From Ziziphus jujuba (taxonomy: Eukaryota > Streptophyta > Magnoliopsida > Rosales > Rhamnaceae), in contig NC_083386.1 in assembly GCF_031755915.1 (NCBI RefSeq), positions 9,610,001-9,674,000 of the forward strand: 64,000 bases of DNA, given 5' to 3'. The position numbers and the translations under genes were made by a program. Shown here in pieces: positions 1-10,770 of the stretch (position 1 is its first letter; each line of letters opens with the position of its first letter). Under the pieces are notes generated by a model that saw only the letters and a list, made by a program, of their open reading frames with translations, was not told the DNA's origin and made no database searches.

Positions 1-1427
1 ATAAAATAATAATCGGAAAATTTTTAGTAACTCAAAATTCTGTTTAGCATCAATGGAAAAATATATATATATATATATATAAAATAATATTTTGTTCCCG
101 ATTATATTTAAATTCCACCACATGAGCACAAATTCCAGATATCAATTTAACACCACATAAATATAATTAATTACCCCAAAATGTTTTTTAAAGGTGGGTC
201 ACTCACCTGGAACACGCAGTTAACCTAAGATCCTCCGTGGGATCAATTCCATGACTCACCCGTACTCCTAGAACAACAACATTACATAACTCAAATAAAT
301 TAATATTTTATTCGGATAAATAATATCCGGTACCCGGGGGGTCTAACACAAACGTTACCCAAAATTGATAAATTATATGTCTATGGAAAGCTTGTGAGAT
401 GAGGATCACATTACCGACCTCCATTGGGCTCAATTCAACCGGCGGTGGCCGGAAAGCTTCGGTCGGTTTTGATCCCTTCGTATCTTGCAAATCGAAGGGA
501 AGTGAGTTAATCGGAGCTCAGAATCGGAATCAGAGGGTCCAAATTAGTGGGAAAGGACCTGTTGCACGACCGGTGGCTGCTGGAAAACCGGCAAACTAGT
601 GACACACCGGCCGCCGGCGTTGAAGGCTGATCCCGGCGCGGAGATTTGGCCGGCGATGTCGCCCAACCGCAGGCTTTCACATCGGCCGGCGCGTGGATCC
701 TTCCGGTGGCCGGTGAGAACAAAAACGATGAGGCCGAGGAGGAAGGAAAGGAAAAGAAGAAGAAAGAAGAAGAAGGAAGAAGAAGAAGAAGAGGCTTGGG
801 TGTTTTCCCACGTGGGGGAAAAGAAAAAAAGAAAAAAAAAGAAAAGAAAAAGAAATAAAATAAAATAAAATAATTTAATTAAATAATATTAAAATAATAT
901 TATTACATAAAATAACAATAATAAAATAATATGGTATTAAGCATGGTGACACATGGTCACATTTATTAAGTCACACGTGGCACATTGTTACACGTTTAAA
1001 AATAATATTAAAATAATACGGTATTTGAAAAACTCTACAGGTCCATAACTTTTTAACCGCATGTCCATATCGGACGTGCCGCTAGTCTACGGACTCATAT
1101 CGACGAGTACTTTACAACTATACATGAGTCAAAGTTCAACTTTGCATGAATAAAAAGTCAACTCCGGCATCCCTTGGACAGTTTGGACCTCAACTTGTTT
1201 TGCTCATAACTTTCAAACCGTAGTTCCGTTTTTGACGTGCTACTAGTCTACAAACTCGTGCCAACGTGTACTTCGTAATGGTACCTCAGTCAACGTAGAA
1301 TTCCATCCGAGTCAAAAAGTCAACTTTTGACCCCTTTAGTCAACAGGCAAAGTCAAAGTCAATGGTCAACGGTCAACCTCGGTCAAAGTTGGAAAATTTC
1401 CGTTGTACTTTGGGACGGGGTGTTACA
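1..1427 (-). mobile_element. Long LTR (solo-LTR-like), truncated by left window edge
   Basis: Read on the minus strand, the unit begins at 1427 with TGTAACACCCCGTCCC, an LTR start shared with the units at 1663-4573 and 26855-30049 and, in variant form, at 40624 and 59137. Its other end lies outside the window. In minus-strand order it holds a cluster of TTGAC boxes (about 1290-1390), an AT-rich part, a purine-rich tract (717-870), a CCCACGTGGG palindrome (807-816) and a GC-rich island (about 400-720). No gag-pol coding sequence, primer-binding site or polypurine tract is seen. Long LTRs with this start are known from Gypsy chromoviruses of the Tekay/Del type; that assignment is an inference. 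Confidence 0.7.
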
Positions 1428-1662
1428 CTTTCAATCCCCTTGCCAAAAAATTAAAAAAATTGAGAAACTATTTATTTTCTCTCTCTAGAATTAATTTTGT
1501 TTTACTACAAAAGTGGGGAAAATAATTTGTTGGATTTTGCTTGGTTTGCAAGATTATTCCCCTCTCTGATTCTTACTTGGATCTTATATTCATATTTGAA
1601 AAACCCATAACCTGATTCTGGGTCATTTCCCTTGTTTCGGATGGCTTTTAGACAATTACCCT
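1428..1662. other. Short unique stretch between two long LTRs
   Basis: These 235 bases separate the two LTR units. No coding potential is seen. No primer-binding site or polypurine tract is present, so the stretch is not the internal domain of one element; the direct repeat CCCT around 1663-4573 also argues for separate insertions. It may be a leftover of the locus described at 4574-6311. Confidence 0.5.
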
Positions 1663-4573
1663 TGTCAGGACCCGTTCAGAATTCCTCCCCGGAACCCTAG
1701 ACAAGCCCTGATCCCAGGGAAATACCACCGAACCTTCCAACGGAAAATCCGGTAGCACCTCCCCTAAGGGTAGGACTTACCAAAAATTACCTGCACTGAA
1801 AACACACTTCTATATTCATCCCCTTATACCTCCCACAAAACTACAAATTGATACCACAAATTTACAACATTTCACAACAATAACAGCAATCCAGTGCATA
1901 ATTAAAACATAAGTGTCCAGAATAGTATACAGAGCTTCATAAAGTGCTATTCAATAGAAAATACAACAAAGAAGAAAGAAATAATACAACTGAAATAAAT
2001 GAGTACAAAAGTACTTCTCGAAACACGATAGCGGCAGAGAATTGGTTCGCTCCGGAAGAACGTCTACCACCCCTTGCACCTAAGGGAACGGAATTTAAAA
2101 ACGTGAGATGCTAATAATCTCAGTGAGCGACCCTAGCTACTGAACACCTTTAATATTAATAATAATAATATAACAAATAAGGGAATTTAAGTAATACCTG
2201 CAATTAAATAGGTAAATAAATAATAGCAGTTGGAAATAATAATTTCCCTCAAAACTTTCACTAATCACTCCGTTGGAAATGTTCCCTTTTTAAAACATTT
2301 TCACAAAATCCGATATTTGTATTTTCCGAAAACCAAGGGATCAAACAATTTAATAAACAATAAATAAATAAATAATAAATACCCCAAATATAATTAAAAT
2401 GTAATAAATTATAATAAATACTTTTTTGAACACCTTTGGGGTTTGAAATTTCATTTGAAAATTTACACTTGACGCACCACACCATATACCGGTGATGCCC
2501 TCCGATACCCAGCGTCTTGAGCACCGACTGGCGGGGAGATTAAAGAGAGAAACTTGCAAACAGCACTTCAGTGTCCAGACAGTACCGCTGCTGAAACCGT
2601 CATCCCGGCCAAGGAGGGGGGCGGCTGTGGCCAATATCAAACTTGCCTGCCCACGGTCCAATGGCAACTCACGGGAGACATAATACTTGCGCGCTAAACC
2701 ACATATACATACACCAGAACACCAATACTGTATGAATGCGTCTAAAATAATTATTAGCTCAACCGTGCCGTTCTTTCCAAAATTACCGTGGGAAATATAC
2801 CAATTTTCACATTTACTATTCCATATATTTCCATTTAACAAACCCGGTACGAAAACATCGATAACCAATAAAACAATAATTTTTCTCGTAATACGAGGTT
2901 CAACAAATAAAATACCATGGGCCTAATTATAAAATTAAACCACCAATTTAAACAAATATTTTCATAAAATATTTAAACCAATTATGCCCAAAAATAATAT
3001 TTAAAACCACATACGATTTATTACTGAAAATACCTTACTCATGCATAATAATTAAAATTAAATCACAATAAAATAATAATTAAATTGCACCACATGAGCA
3101 TAATTCAAATATCAAATAAACACCAATTAAATATAATTAATTGCCCCAAAATATTTTTAAAGGTGGGTCACTCACCTTAAGCGCATATATCAGCTAAGAT
3201 CCTCCGCAAGATCAACTCCACTACTTGCACGCGCACCTAAAACAGCCACAGTACACCAACCAAATATATTAATATTTTAATCGGGTAACTCTTAAATGGG
3301 TACCCGGGGAGCGAACACAAACGACAACTAAAAATTACGAGTGATATACCGAATCGAAGCTTGAGAGATGAGGATCACGGATTCGGTCTTACTTCCCAGA
3401 GATCGGACCCGAGGTGGCCGGAATCTTGCCGGAAAGCTTTCGAGGTTCGACTCCTCAATTCTCCCAAACCGTCGCGAATTGGAGGAAAAGGATGCCGGAT
3501 TTGGATTCAGGAGGTAGGAATCAGTGGACAGGGATCGGCGGTGCAACTGGGTACTCGCCGGAACAGTGACTTTCGGCGAGCCGCCGCGGTCACCGGCAAC
3601 CGTCGCCGGCGGCGACGCGTGCGGTGGTCGTTGGCTGAGATTTTTGGTGGTTTTGTAGATCGAGGGGATAGGATTCCAACGGGACCGGCGGTGAGGCAAA
3701 CGGAGGCCTGACGGCGGAGAGATCGGGGTTTGAAGATTTTTGGTGCCTCTCCGGAAAACTCTCCGATCCCGGCGCGTCGGAGGTCCCGTGGCCGTGAAAT
3801 TTGGTGGGCTGGCCGGAAATGAGGAGGTGGTGAGGGGTGGCTGGCGCATGTGGCCTGAAAATGGCCGGAAAGGGGTCAAACGGCGGTGGAGGGGAAAATC
3901 TCCGTCGAGCTTCGTCGGCTCGATCTGGGCGCATTCGGCGACCGGCGGTCGTGAGATTTTGGGGTTTGGTCGGAAATGGGAAGGCGCTCCCGTCTGGCCG
4001 ATGCGTGTAGCAAGGGTCGGCCGGAAAATTGGACGATTCCGGCGGCCGGTCGTCTCTCTCTCTCTCTCTCCTCCCCAACGTTTTTGCCAAATAAAAGCCA
4101 CCGTGGGTGACACTGTTCATCCACGTGGACCAATTAGGTGGCGACACGTGGCATTACTTTGCACTTAAGCCAGATATAATAAAATATTATGGGTATCCGG
4201 TGAACTTCAAACGTCCATAACTTTTTAACCACATATCCAATGTAAGCGTGCTGCTAGTCTATGAACTCGTATCGATGAGTAATTTACAACCATACAAGAG
4301 TAAAAAAAAAATTACACTAGAACAAAAAGTCAACTCCCGGCACCTTTTGGACTGTTTGCACCTTGACTTGTTTTGCCCATAACTTTCAAATCGTAGCTCC
4401 ATTTTCGACGTGCTATTAGTGTACGAACTCAGGGCATCATGCACTTCACCACGGTACCATGGTCAACTAGAAATTTCAACTGGAACAAAAAGTCAACTTT
4501 TGACCCACTCGGTCAACGGTCAACCTCGGTCAACGTGCACGAATTCCAATGTGATTTGGGACGGGGTGTTACA
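1663..4573 (-). mobile_element. Long LTR, 2.9 kb, apparently solo
   Basis: On the plus strand the unit starts TGTCAGGACCCG and ends GGGACGGGGTGTTACA, giving TG...CA termini. It is flanked by CCCT on both sides (1659-1662 and 4574-4577), consistent with a 4-bp target-site duplication. Internal order matches the unit at 26855-30049: a terminal block about gene-sized breaks, the GTGGGTCACTCACCT block (3164-3178), a GC-rich island (3360-4080), an ACGTG palindrome (4120-4129) and a TTGAC cluster (about 4440-4540). No coding region for retrotransposon proteins is present. The open frames of up to 261 codons in the GC-rich island are not conserved between copies. Confidence 0.72.
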
Positions 4574-5080
4574 CCCTCTTCATATAAATAAAACCCAGAT
4601 ACAGAAGATTGAAGAACCAAAAAAATAAAAAATAAAATGAAAAAAACCAAAACTAACTGAATGAAAAAAAAAAAAGAAAAAAAAAAAGCAAAACGTAGGG
4701 TTCAAGGTTGGGATTCCGTGAGCATGTGGAAGCATTAGAAGAAGAACGAAGAAAGATTCAGGATTTTCAGAAAGAGAGCTTTTCGATTTTTAGTATGATT
4801 CTTAAGACAAAAAGATTAAATTTTGTTTTTTGGGGTTGGAAAAAAAAAATAATACCTGTCAAAAACCCATCAATCTAAAAACTTCCAAACACGAGCTAGA
4901 AACTCCAAATTCAGCAACCCAAAAGATGCAAAAGCTGAAATTTGTACAATTCTTGTTTCTAAATGTGATCAGACAGAAAGAGAAAGAGAGAAATAGGGAG
5001 GGAAGGGAGACGGGGGTGATTGAAATCATCCATGGAAAATTAATTGACAGGAGTGGAACTGGTTGGCTGCCATGAAGTCA

Positions 5081-5126
<46 letters not shown>

Positions 5127-6280
5127 TAGGTGCAGACTAATAAAGGGGTTGGATATATGAGGAAGAGAAGCACGTGAGAGAGCTTCGGGAGGAGAAGAAG
5201 AAGGTGTAATCTCAACCATTCGTTTTCATCCAAGGGCTATATTTTTATGCACGTTTTGGGACCGCATGTGGTAGTATCAGGTCAGTCCTGATTGTAGACT
5301 TTCTTATTATTAAAATATGTATTTTCTTGATAATTTTGTTTATAATTGTTAATATACCATAAACACTGAAATTTTAAACCTTGGTTTGCAGGATATATAT
5401 TGCTTGTATATTTTTCAATTGTTTTCTACATACTAATTTTTATTTACTTTATAATATTTATTCAAATATTAAGTTTATTATTGTAAAAAAAAAATAATAA
5501 TAAGAAAGTAAACTTGTAATTTGTGATACTCATTTTCTCTAAGAGTGTAATAGCTAGACTTGTTAGATATTATTTTTTAAATGTGATTTTTTTTTATTAT
5601 TTGCCTGATTATTTGAAGACAATTGAAAGGTTAAAAAACTATCAATGATATTAATTTGGCAAAAAGTTTTACTAAACATCAATAATATTTATAAAAATTT
5701 TTGATAAACAAATTTAACAAAAAAATCATAAATATTTTCAACTTTTCTATAAATTTATATAAATTTCCATAGAAATTATGGATTTTTTAACCAAATTGTG
5801 AAAAATTTAATATGTATATTATGATAAAATTTTTCATGAAAGTTACGAAAATATATCAGAAATTTCGATAAATGTTATAAAAATTATATCTGTTTTCATT
5901 TGGAAGCTAAATTTTATTTCAATGTATTTAAAAAATAAAAATTTCGCATAAAATTTTAATATTTTAAATTATGTGTATATAGTCTGCTCATTTTTTTTTT
6001 CTTTTTTTGATAAATATAGTCTAGTCACTTGGCAATAGGTTAGAACTTGTAATTAGCTGATATATGATACATCCTTGGCTATATATACATATTTGTATAA
6101 TTAAATAAAGTATATAATACATTTACCAAAAAAAAAAAAAATACATTTACCCAAAAAAAACAAAGTATATGATATAATAGTATATGATTACAATTCGCTT
6201 TAATTATAATGGATTGTGTAATTATCAATAAGGCAAATTACTAGAGCTAATGTTTGAAAGTTCTACAGGTTGAAATATGG

Positions 6281-6311
<31 letters not shown>
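4574..6311. other. Promoter/leader-like sequence, then AT-rich intergenic DNA
   Basis: Read on the minus strand from about 5250 down to 4700, this stretch looks like the start of a plant transcript: an AT-rich block, a long CT microsatellite, CT-rich leader and several short upstream ATG frames. No coding exon follows before the LTR that ends at 4573, so the gene, if real, is interrupted or lies outside the window. From 5250 to 6311 the sequence is AT-rich. At about 5640-5990 it contains a block that also occurs between the DEFL genes (about 30715, 35030, 52130 and 57690). Confidence 0.3.
5084..5120. repeat. (GA)n microsatellite
   Basis: An uninterrupted GA dinucleotide run in the leader-like region. 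On the minus strand it is a CT run of the kind common in plant 5' untranslated regions. Confidence 0.9.
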
Positions 6312-6312
<1 letters not shown>

Positions 6313-6472
6313 AGTTCGTCTATGGTGCGGACGATCCTCATGCGGACTATAGTATTGGTGACGGTTTTTCATAGTATTGGTGACGATTTTCTAAAAAATC
6401 GTTGTTAATACTATGAAAAACCGTCACTAATACTGCGGTTCTCATGCGGACTGTCCTCACCATAGAATTTCC
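6312..6472. mobile_element. Fold-back MITE, copy 1
   Basis: A 161-bp almost fully palindromic element inside a (TA)n tract. The ends carry related inverted repeats around CTATGGTG(C/A)GGAC, and the centre repeats AGTATTGGTGACGG in both orientations, so a transcript would fold into one long hairpin. Two relatives lie at 43137-43298 (inverted) and 22940-23112 plus 26838-26845. All three sit in TA-rich tracts, consistent with TA target duplication. Confidence 0.75.
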
Positions 6473-6584
6473 ATATATATATATATATATATATAAAATC
6501 TCGAACGAGTCTATATATATATATATATATATTTTGTTTTTGGTGAATAAAAAATGAACTTTTTGGTGGGTGTTACCGATCTAG

Positions 6585-6762
6585 AAGACTTGGAGACTAT
6601 GGGCCATTAACTTCCATGATTGTTTACAACTTTTATTGTAACCATGTAACACTCAGTCCATCACCAACCACAGTAGACTTGGAGACTATAGGCCATTAAC
6701 ATCCATGATTGTTTACAACTTTTATGGTAACCATGTAACACTCAATCCATCACCAACCACAG
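6585..6762. repeat. Tandem duplication, two copies of 89 bp
   Basis: The segment starting AGACTTGGAGACTAT is present twice with an 89-bp period and few mismatches. It lies about 600 bases upstream of the dioxygenase start codon, so it could be part of that promoter. No coding potential. Confidence 0.9.
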
Positions 6763-7349
6763 TAAATGGTGGCACGTGGGGTCCACTGCAAGGTAAGCTA
6801 CTATGTATGCATGTAGCATAAAATTGGATATATTTCTTATATATTGCGTCCATGATGGAACAATTTCCTTCAAAGGTGGAGCATGCCTCGTGGTTTTGAC
6901 TAACATCAAGTCTAATTATTTGCTCCTTAGATGGACTTGAACCAGTCCATCACATTTCTCCCAAAACCTACCTACTTTTTACTGATTTGCTATTATTACC
7001 ATATGTACTTCCGATTCCTTGTACCCTCTCCTATATTACATATATATATATATATATAGATATATTTGAATTTGAGCACCAATTCCTCGTTGATGTTTCA
7101 TCACTTACCCATTCCTTTCTTTCTCTCTTTCTCTCTTCGCATCTCAAGAAGGTGGGGGGGAAAAAAAAACAGATTGAAGCATTCAATTTTCTTGAAGTTT
7201 AATTTGTATTTTGCCTTTCTCTTTAGCATGTTAATTACTATTTCTATGTCTATTTTCTTCATTTTTCTCCAGTTTATTATTAATATTTCGTTTGCAATTA
7301 TTTACCAAAGTTGATCCTTTTTTTTTGTCTAGCTTTCGTTTTTCTGGAA

Positions 7350-10136
7350 ATGGGTTTTGCCATTGATGAAGATGGTAGTAGAGAAAATGAAATGACGATG
7401 TCGGAGAGTGGGGAATACCATAAGGGAGTGAAATATCTATGTGGGAATGGGATAGCTAAAGTCCCTGCCATGTATATATTGCCTGTCTCAGAACGGCCTG
7501 ATATTGATCCAAGAAATATTAATATTGCCAGCAATCATAGCATCAATTTGCCCATTATTGATTTTGCTCAGCTTCAAGGCACCAACAGATCTCAGACTAT
7601 AGTTTCCCTTGCAAAAGCCTGCCAAGAATATGGATTTTTCCAGGTAATTAGTAAGCATCATTTTTATGTTCTCATCATCTTCTTAATTAATCTACTTGCT
7701 TACAATGAACAACATTACGCCGTGATAAATATATATAATGTTAGTTTTTGATGCAATTTAAAAATTAATCAAAAGGTTTTCATAAAAACCTTCAAAATAG
7801 TTTAAATTTAGAATTCCATTCATCTTTTTTATTAATAAAATACTCAAAATACAAAAAATAAATCCAATATACGGTTGACATTCATAGCTAGCAATTTTTA
7901 TTAAAAAAGTAACACAAATTGAACATGCATGCATTTTTATAAATTATCCATATATAATCTTTTTTTTTTTTCTTTTGTTTGGTTTATTCACTTTTTGATA
8001 AATTGTTTTTTTGGTTATTAATGAATGCGAAGTTGATAAACCATGGCATTGAAGTGGATTGTATTGATGGAATAAGAGATGTAAGTAAGAAATTTTTTGG
8101 ACTTCCATACGAAGAGAGATCCAAGTACATGTCAAGGGATATGCATTCCCCAGTTAGGTATGGAACAAGCTTTAACCAAAACAATGACAAAGTTTTCTGT
8201 TGGAGAGACTTCTTGAAGCTTAGCTGTCATCCCTTATCAGAAGTTCTTCCTTCCTGGCCCTCTTCTCCTCCTGAGCTAAGGCAACTCTCTCTCTCTCTGT
8301 CTGTCTGTCTGTCTTATTTTTTTGTTTTATTTTTTTTTTAAAAGGTATTGGCACCTCGATTATACCTTAATTTACCAGTTTGAGATGTTGTACTGTGATG
8401 ATTAGGCAGATTTAAATATGGTTTAATGTTTACAATTTTATTAGTCAAAATTTAAAATAGTCCAGTTCTAAATTTCAAAGGGACGGCTACCACATTTTAA
8501 TGTTTTTTAAAATAATTAATTTAATCGAAATAATTTGGTTTTTTAAAGTAAAAAAAAAAAAAAAAAAAAAAAAGTATTCACCACACCATTTGTATCCACT
8601 ATGAATTATTAGCTTTCGGCTGCAAAGCTTATTGTTACTAAAAGTGTAGTTGAAAACTTTTAACCACAGTATATTGTGGAAATAAATTTAACCTCAGGCT
8701 TATTGGTCACAACCGAACAACAACTTTATTGGCTAAAAATATTTAGGCACAAAATGTAGATTTTTTTTGTAACTACTTTTGTTGAGGCTATACTCTATTT
8801 TTTACTAGTTTAATTTTGTTATGTATTTTTTTTTGGAGAAGATGTGGAAACTGATTTAATATTTGATTTTGTAGGCAAGCGGTGGCCAACTTCTCAATGA
8901 ATACAAAATCGTTGTATCTAAAGTTAATGGAGGCTATGCTAGAGAGCCTGGGATTAATAGAAACCACAGCGAACGGGATTAATAATGGAAAAGAGAGTAG
9001 TAGTAGTAGTAGTAGTAGTAGTACAATGGAATTTGAAGATGGAAGCCAATTGATAGTGATGAATTGCTACCCTTCATGCCCTGAACCTGAATTAACACTA
9101 GGGATACCACCCCATTCCGACTATGGCTTTCTTACTCTTCTTCTTCAAGACCAACAGGTTCAGGGTCTTCAAATTCAACATCAACAAGAATGGGTCAATG
9201 TGGAACCACTTCCTAATTCTTTCATTGTCAATGTTGGTGATCATCTCGAGGTTAGTCAAGTTTCTTATTTATCAAAAAATAGAATAAATTACATAGAACT
9301 CATTTATTCTGCAATATTCTAGGTTGAACTATTCTGCAATATTCTAGGTAGAACCTAACATTTACTGTCGAGTTGAACATTTCTTATTGTATCTTCTGAA
9401 TCCTCTAGGTTGAATATTAGACACCGTTGGATGTACTTATTCATGGTTTAAGATGATTGTTGAAAATTATGTCAGCTATTGTAGGTTTGGAACACTCTTT
9501 CTAACAATAATATTTAAACCATCGAAAATTATTAATGATATGTTTTTAGAGTACTCTATATATATATATATATATTATACATATATATACACGTATATAT
9601 ATAAATTCTATAATGAGCATCAGTCTTCCACTATAATAGACGTGTCTTCTTTTTTTATACGCCTATTGACATGTGTTAAAATAAATAAATAAAAACATTG
9701 AAAAACATCTATGCCCTACCACATATTATGGCTTACATTTGATGCCCATAATTGAATTTTTGTCTCTCTGTCTCTGTCTCTCTCTTTCTTTCTCTCTGTA
9801 TATATATGTATATGTTATCATTTCCATGTAAAAAATAAACAGAGAATTGTATTAATTTGATTGGTGACATCGTTCAAAAATTTGACACAGATATTCAGCA
9901 ATGGAAGATACAAGAGTGTGCTCCACAGGGTAGTAGTAAATTCATACAAGTCACGGATCTCTGTTGCTTCATTGCATAGCCTTCCATTTGATGCCGTTGT
10001 TCGACCATCACCAAAACTCATTGACATATCCAATCCAAGACGTTACAAGGACACCGACTTTTCCAATTTCCTCCACTATATTGCATCCCGTGAGCACAAC
10101 ACCAAGAATTTCCTGGACTCTAGGAAATTGACTTGA
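7350..10136 (+). CDS. 2-oxoglutarate/Fe(II)-dependent dioxygenase, DMR6/F3H-like (four exons)
   Basis: Exons are 7350-7643, 8033-8280, 8875-9250 and 9891-10136, giving 387 residues, normal for the plant DOXC class. Such cytosolic enzymes hydroxylate or oxidise small molecules using 2-oxoglutarate, O2 and Fe(II). The N-terminal DIOX_N domain contains FGLPYEERSKY in exon 2. The jelly-roll core has iron ligands His261 and Asp263 (HSDYG) and His318, and the 2-oxoglutarate-binding pair Arg328/Ser330 (RIS), so it should be active. Phases agree across all junctions. Intron 2 begins AAG|GCAACT and ends TAG, so it is probably a GC-AG intron. A nine-serine run at residues 222-230 is encoded by an AGT repeat (about 8995-9022). 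The first ATG after an in-frame non-ATG stretch was chosen. The substrate cannot be told; salicylate, flavanone and other activities all occur in this family. Confidence 0.9.
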
Positions 10137-10300
10137 TCATCATGATCATTTTATCAGATTAATACACCATTGGCCAAAAAAGTCTTGGGGTTTTGACTTT
10201 TTAGGATTACCAAATGACAGCAAATCTTACTTGTATTAATTAATAAATTTGGTTTTCAAATTTGTCTTCAACGAGATCAAGGCTTATACTATTTATGCTC

Positions 10301-10310
10301 AATAAATAAA
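10301..10310 (+). terminator. Probable polyadenylation signal of the dioxygenase gene
   Basis: AATAAATAAA lies 165 bases past the stop codon and is the nearest canonical plant near-upstream element. Placed by motif and distance only. Confidence 0.45.
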
Positions 10311-10440
10311 ATATTTGAATTATTTGCCTCCTAAGTTCTTCCTTGTTCAGTACGGCTCACTTGAAATTAATTCATCTACTACCAACCTAGGCCTTGCCCC
10401 ACAACCATGTTTGTATAATTTTCCATGTGTATGATAGTTG

Positions 10441-10770
10441 GAATGTATTGTGTGTGTGTATATATCTATATGTACATATATATATGAAACTAGATTTAAA
10501 TTATAATTGAGGTGTCATTCCTAGCATTTGTCATATCAATTTACATTCCAAATTGATGTTGCTTAAAAAAAAGAGAATTCCAACTTTAGGTTGGGAATAT
10601 CTTCCCAACAGGAATGTATTGTGTGTGTGTATATATATAGATATGAAACTAGATTTAAATTATAATTGAGGTGTTATTTCTGCCATTTGTCACATCAACT
10701 TACATTCCAAATTTAGGTTGCTTAAAAAAAAAAAGAAATTCCAACTTTAGGTTGGGAATATCTTCCCAAT
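10441..10770. repeat. Tandem duplication, period 171 bp
   Basis: Two copies start at 10441 and 10612 with GAATGTATTGTGTGTGTG. Each copy contains a perfect 7-bp stem with a 4-base loop, TTGGGAATATCTTCCCAA. No coding potential. Confidence 0.85.

Noticed and set aside
599..868. Lys/Glu/Arg-rich open frames (also 29023-29516)
   Set aside because: Translation of purine-rich simple sequence inside LTRs; no start context or conservation.
3328..4168. Overlapping open frames of 116-261 codons on both strands
   Set aside because: They lie in the GC-rich island of a long LTR, where few stops are expected by composition. They have no domain and are not conserved in the other copies.
1..4573. The two leftmost LTRs as ends of one complete retrotransposon
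   Set aside because: Only 235 bases lie between them, with no primer-binding site or polypurine tract, and the right unit has its own CCCT duplication.
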